The position numbers were made by a program, and so were the translations under genes. A stretch of DNA of 64,000 bases from Paenibacillus sp. FSL K6-1330 (lineage in GTDB: Bacteria > Bacillota > Bacilli > Paenibacillales > Paenibacillaceae), in NCBI RefSeq assembly GCF_037976825.1, contig NZ_CP150269.1, forward strand, positions 2,617,501 through 2,681,500, written 5' to 3'. Below are positions 60,832 through 64,000 of the stretch, piece by piece. Each line of letters starts with the position of its first letter. Position 1 is the stretch's first letter. Under the pieces are notes generated by a model. It was not told the origin of the DNA. It worked only from the letters and a program-made list of their open reading frames with translations, and did not search any database.

Positions 60832-62175
60832 ATGACATTTCAAAAAGTGCTAATCGCGAACCGGGGAGAGATTGCCGTTCGTATCATCAGGGCTTGCCGG
60901 GAACTTGGCATCGCAACGGTGGCCGTATATTCGGAGCCGGATCGGGAATCCCTGCATGTTCGCTTGGCGGATGAGGCCTATTGCATCGGCCCTACGTTAT
61001 CGAAAGACAGCTATTTGAATTTTACCAATATCATGAGCGTTGCTACACTGACCGAGTGTGACGCCATTCATCCCGGGTATGGCTTTTTGGCCGAGAACGC
61101 GGATTTCGCGGAGATTTGTGAATCCTGCAACATTACCTTTATCGGTCCTTCCGCTGATGCGATCAACCGTATGGGAGATAAGGCTGTTGCGAAGCAGACG
61201 ATGAGGGATGCAGGTGTTCCGGTTATTCCGGGATCCGACGGATTGGTCGAGGATTTAAATGAGGCCGTTATGCTTGCCCGGGATATCGGATATCCCGTCA
61301 TTATCAAGGCTACTGCAGGTGGCGGAGGTAAAGGAATTCGGATCGCCGAGGATGAAGAATCGCTGGTTAAACAGATTACAAACGCACAGCAGGAAGCCCA
61401 GAAGGCCTTCGGCAATGCAGGCGTCTATCTGGAAAAATATTTGACTGGCATGAAGCATGTAGAGATTCAAATTATCGCCGACAAACATGGCAACGCCGTG
61501 CATCTCGGGGAGCGTGACTGTTCTGTGCAGCGCCGGAGACAAAAGCTTGTTGAGGAAGCTCCTTGTCCGGTGCTAAGTGAAGAGGTACGCAGCCGGATGG
61601 GCGAAGCCGCCGTTCGGGCCGCAAAGGCCGTTAACTATTCCGGTGCAGGTACGCTTGAATTTTTGCTCGGCCAGGACGGTCAGTTCTATTTCATGGAGAT
61701 GAACACGCGGATTCAGGTGGAGCATCCGGTGACCGAGATGGTGACCGGGGTTGATCTGATTCAGGAAATGATCTCCGTTGCCGAGGGCAACACGCTTTCT
61801 TTCACGCAAGAGGAAGTAGTTATTAATGGCTGGTCCATCGAATGTCGGATTAATGCCGAGAATCCGGACAAGAACTTTATGCCTGCGCCTGGAACCATTC
61901 AGTTCTATTTGCCTCCAGGAGGTCCTGGCGTGCGGGTAGACAGTGCGGCATATCCCGGTTATACCATTTCGCCTTATTATGATTCGATGATTGCCAAGCT
62001 GATTGTATGGGCGCCGACCCGCGATGAAGCCATCGCGAAGATGAGGCGCGCACTGGCTGAATTCGAGATTGAAGGGATCTATTCAACGATCCCGTTCCAC
62101 CAGAAATTGCTCAAGCATCCTACCTTCTTGAAGGGTGACTTCGATATTAAATTTTTGGAAGAAAATGAGATTTGA
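60832..62175 (+). CDS. accC: Acetyl-CoA carboxylase biotin carboxylase subunit
   Basis: A 447-residue ATP-grasp enzyme that carboxylates biotin on AccB. Features: [18 protein letters not shown] at the start, Gly-rich ATP loop [13 protein letters not shown] (about 160-170), [17 protein letters not shown], catalytic [15 protein letters not shown] (about 286-300). Follows accB by 54 nt. accDA are not in the window, as usual in Bacillales. Confidence 0.98.
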   Translation: MTFQKVLIANRGEIAVRIIRACRELGIATVAVYSEPDRESLHVRLADEAYCIGPTLSKDSYLNFTNIMSVATLTECDAIHPGYGFLAENADFAEICESCNITFIGPSADAINRMGDKAVAKQTMRDAGVPVIPGSDGLVEDLNEAVMLARDIGYPVIIKATAGGGGKGIRIAEDEESLVKQITNAQQEAQKAFGNAGVYLEKYLTGMKHVEIQIIADKHGNAVHLGERDCSVQRRRQKLVEEAPCPVLSEEVRSRMGEAAVRAAKAVNYSGAGTLEFLLGQDGQFYFMEMNTRIQVEHPVTEMVTGVDLIQEMISVAEGNTLSFTQEEVVINGWSIECRINAENPDKNFMPAPGTIQFYLPPGGPGVRVDSAAYPGYTISPYYDSMIAKLIVWAPTRDEAIAKMRRALAEFEIEGIYSTIPFHQKLLKHPTFLKGDFDIKFLEENEI

Positions 62176-62179
62176 AACC

Positions 62180-62210
62180 TTTGGCCAAGTTTGTCATAAA
62201 CTTGGCCAAA
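62180..62210. other. Perfect hairpin after accC
   Basis: TTTGGCCAAGTTT (62180-62192) and AAACTTGGCCAAA (62198-62210) form a perfect 13-bp stem with a 5-nt loop. No T-run follows. A TATAGT -10-like element is directly downstream (62214-62219), so the palindrome may overlap the -35 region of the yqhY promoter and act as an operator. Confidence 0.5.
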
Positions 62211-62293
62211 TGGTATAGTATGAGTAATAAGAGCGCATGCCTTAAGCAGTTGGGGTGCATCCGCTAACTTATTCCGAAAGGTGTGTTGAGACA

Positions 62294-62707
62294 ATGGCGG
62301 AAACTTTGCCTACAGAATTTGAACGTACAGATATTGGTGAAATTCAGATCGCTCCGGAAGTTATTGAAGTCATAGCTGGACTTGCTACGGTAGAAGTACG
62401 TGGGGTTGCAGGGATGAGCGGAGGCTTTGCAGGCGGCATTGCCGAGCTGCTCGGACGCAAAAATTTATCCAAGGGTGTTAAAGTGGAAGTTGGACAACGG
62501 GAAGCTGCTGTTGACGTATCCGTTATCGTGGAGTATGGTCATCGTCTTCCTGAAGTAGCCGGAGAAATCCAGCGCAACGTGAAACGTTCGATTGAGAATA
62601 TGACAGGGCTTACGGTGATTGAAGTCAATGTACATATTCATGATGTCCATTTCATGAAATCCGTAGAGAAGACGGAAGAATTGGATCTGGCTCAACGCGT
62701 GAAATAA
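62294..62707 (+). CDS. yqhY: Asp23/Gls24-family envelope stress protein (YqhY)
   Basis: A 137-residue Asp23-family protein with the conserved core EIQIAPEVIEVIAGLATVEVRGVAGMSGG. In B. subtilis yqhY lies next to accBC and its loss affects acetyl-CoA carboxylase activity and lipid synthesis. ATG 62294 has GAAAGGTG upstream. Confidence 0.94.
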   Translation: MAETLPTEFERTDIGEIQIAPEVIEVIAGLATVEVRGVAGMSGGFAGGIAELLGRKNLSKGVKVEVGQREAAVDVSVIVEYGHRLPEVAGEIQRNVKRSIENMTGLTVIEVNVHIHDVHFMKSVEKTEELDLAQRVK

Positions 62708-62779
62708 GAATACTTTCAGGCTAGCCCTGGGCAGCGATGTCGAGGGTTTAATCTAATTTTAAGGAGGCTGTGCTAAATC

Positions 62780-63319
62780 GTGGCCAAATTAATGGACAGA
62801 CTTTTGCTGTTTATCTACAGCTTAAGTATCGGTGTCATATCCGTAGTTGCCATCCTCCTGTTGAGTGGCGCTGTTCCGTATGAATTAACAAGCGTTCAGG
62901 AACAACGCCTTTTCTGGGCTGGAATTATCGTAGCTGCGGTTTTGTTTTTGCTGAGCATCCGTTTCTTCTATATCTCCGTAAGGCGCGATCGCTCGAACCT
63001 GAATTCCATCGATCAGCGCACGGAGTTTGGTGACATTCAAATCTCTGTGGAGACGATCGAGAATCTCTGTCTCAAGGCGGCTTCTCGCGTCCGTGGAGTC
63101 AAGGATTTGAAATCCCGGATCAAGGTATCCCAATCGGGTCTTGATATTGCGATACGCGCCGTGGTCGATGGTGAGGAATCGATTCCTACACTGACAACGG
63201 AAGTACAGAAGCAGGTGCACGACTTTGTTGAAGATACAACAGGAATACCCGTGTCATCCGTATCCGTATATATTGCTAACGTGGTTCAGGCACCAAGCTT
63301 CAAGAGCCGCGTGGAATAG
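62780..63319 (+). CDS. amaP: AmaP-like Asp23-anchoring membrane protein
   Basis: A 179-residue protein with two N-terminal membrane segments (about 9-29 and 44-66) and a C-terminal Asp23-like domain (about 85-175, EFGDIQISVETIENLCLKAA). In Staphylococcus AmaP anchors Asp23 to the membrane. GTG start at 62780 with AAGGAGG 12 nt upstream. Lies directly after yqhY. Confidence 0.85.
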   Translation: MAKLMDRLLLFIYSLSIGVISVVAILLLSGAVPYELTSVQEQRLFWAGIIVAAVLFLLSIRFFYISVRRDRSNLNSIDQRTEFGDIQISVETIENLCLKAASRVRGVKDLKSRIKVSQSGLDIAIRAVVDGEESIPTLTTEVQKQVHDFVEDTTGIPVSSVSVYIANVVQAPSFKSRVE

Positions 63320-63334
63320 AGGTGAGCTTCCCCA

Positions 63335-63568
63335 ATGCCTTGGAAAGAAATATGGGAGAGTCACAGAGGAAGAATTGCCGGGGTGACCGGCGGGCTTGTG
63401 TGCGGACTGATTTACTTATTATCCGGTTTTTGGGATATGCTGTTCTTTGCATTAGTGGTATTTATCGGCTATATATTTGGCAAGCGCAAGGATCTGAAGC
63501 AGGGCTCCGTGTTCCACTTTCAGGAATGGGGACGATGGCTTTCCGAGCGCTGGCGGCCGTTTAAATGA
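63335..63568 (+). CDS. DUF2273 small membrane protein
   Basis: A 77-residue protein with a hydrophobic hairpin (about residues 17-50: GVTGGLVCGLIYLLSGFWDMLFFALVVFIGYIFG) of the DUF2273 family, which is regularly encoded with Asp23 and AmaP proteins. Start ATG 63335 is 15 nt after the amaP stop with GAGGTGAG upstream. Function unknown; presumably part of the envelope stress module. Confidence 0.88.
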   Translation: MPWKEIWESHRGRIAGVTGGLVCGLIYLLSGFWDMLFFALVVFIGYIFGKRKDLKQGSVFHFQEWGRWLSERWRPFK

Positions 63569-63570
63569 AC

Positions 63571-63659
63571 CCTGTGATATGCTTTCTCCGGAAAAAATGC
63601 TGAGGACAGGTGTAGTGCGCCTTTTTTGCGGAGAGAGATATTCACAGGTTTTTTTTTGG
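63571..63659 (+). terminator. Long terminator before nusB
   Basis: CCTGTGATAT (63571-63580) pairs with ATATTCACAGG (about 63638-63648), with inner TTCTCCG / CGGAGA and AAAAAA / TTTTTT stems, and is followed by nine T residues. It ends the yqhY-amaP-DUF2273 transcript. Confidence 0.82.
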
Positions 63660-63744
63660 CCTTTTAAATGTTGTCAAGTCTTGACGGCAAATGGATCATA
63701 CTAATTAGAAAAATGGATTCAGCAGGGTCCACAGGAGGAACAAA

Positions 63745-64000
63745 ATGAAAAGACGTGTAGTAAGAGAGATTGTCGTTCAAAGCCTTTACCAGATGGAGAT
63801 GAACGAAGTCGACAGTGTGGAAGCCGTGTCGATGCTGCTCTCGGAAGCGGCCGAAGAAAATGAGACCGAGCGGGTCATCGGCGACGAAGTTCAAGTGAAG
63901 GAGTATGTGCTGCAATTGGTCAATGGAACCTGGGAATCCAAGGATTCAATTGATGAACTGCTCGCTCATTATTTAAAAGGCTGGCAGGTAAGCCGTCTTT
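63745..64000 (+). CDS. nusB: Transcription antitermination factor NusB (truncated by window end)
   Basis: The first 85 codons of NusB: MKRRVVREIVVQSLYQMEMNEV is the family start. NusB with NusE binds BoxA RNA for rRNA antitermination. ACAGGAGGA precedes the ATG. Its place after accBC-yqhY matches Bacillales (folD and xseAB normally follow). Confidence 0.95.
   Translation, partial: MKRRVVREIVVQSLYQMEMNEVDSVEAVSMLLSEAAEENETERVIGDEVQVKEYVLQLVNGTWESKDSIDELLAHYLKGWQVSRL

Overview
The window reads as a chromosomal segment of a Paenibacillus-type endospore-forming Firmicute. Supporting signs are the complete spoIIIAA-AH sporulation operon with a sigma-E-like promoter, the Bacillales order yqhP-yqhQ / yqhR-aroQ-yqhT-efp ... 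yqhV-spoIIIA-accB-accC-yqhY-nusB, strong Gram-positive ribosome binding sites, TTG/GTG starts, YesM/YesN-type two-component sugar regulation and copper-amine-oxidase-like stalk domains on secreted proteins. Species assignment is inference; no rRNA or tRNA lies in the window.

Layout. 1-5.6 kb: the 5' part of a flavohemoglobin gene (hmp, minus strand) with an Fnr-type promoter, a YitT membrane protein behind a long untranslated leader, msrAB, a TVP38/TMEM64 membrane protein, and a TerC-family gene behind a yybP-ykoY manganese riboswitch. 5.6-10.8 kb: an AraC regulator divergent from a four-gene sugar catabolic operon (two Gfo/Idh/MocA oxidoreductases, a TIM-barrel isomerase/epimerase, a ThuA-like protein). 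10.9-12.9 kb: a uracil-DNA-glycosylase-like protein, an HxlR regulator and an unknown protein. 13-26.8 kb: an anaerobic block of nirB-nirD-nirC, fnr, adhE and pflB-pflA, interrupted by two damaged insertion sequences (IS110/IS1111 type and IS1182 type). 26.9-37.4 kb: a carbohydrate ABC transporter, its YesM/YesN two-component system, a GH3 hydrolase and a large secreted stalk/PKD protein. 37.6-45.4 kb: metal homeostasis (zur-yidD, znuA-znuC-znuB with two Zur-box-like sites, mntR), a T-box-controlled methionyl-tRNA synthetase and ccdA. 45.4-64 kb: GHL10 and patatin proteins, then the conserved yqh-efp-aspartokinase-spoIIIA-acc-yqhY-nusB region.

The most coherent signal is regulatory. Four separate transcription units (hmp, nirBDC, adhE, pflBA) each carry a TGTGA-N6-TCACA palindrome centred exactly 41.5 bp upstream of the start predicted from a good -10 element. 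The fnr gene in the same block encodes a Bacillus-type Fnr with a C-terminal cysteine cluster. Together these describe a switch to nitrite reduction, mixed-acid fermentation and NO detoxification under oxygen limitation.

The most intriguing non-coding element is in the 3' non-coding end of the IS110/IS1111 element: a 22-bp stem whose two non-Watson-Crick positions are G-U wobbles only when read on the transposase strand, enclosing about 160 nt. It is a candidate bridge RNA of the IS110 family. I found no CRISPR array, prophage or obvious defence system.
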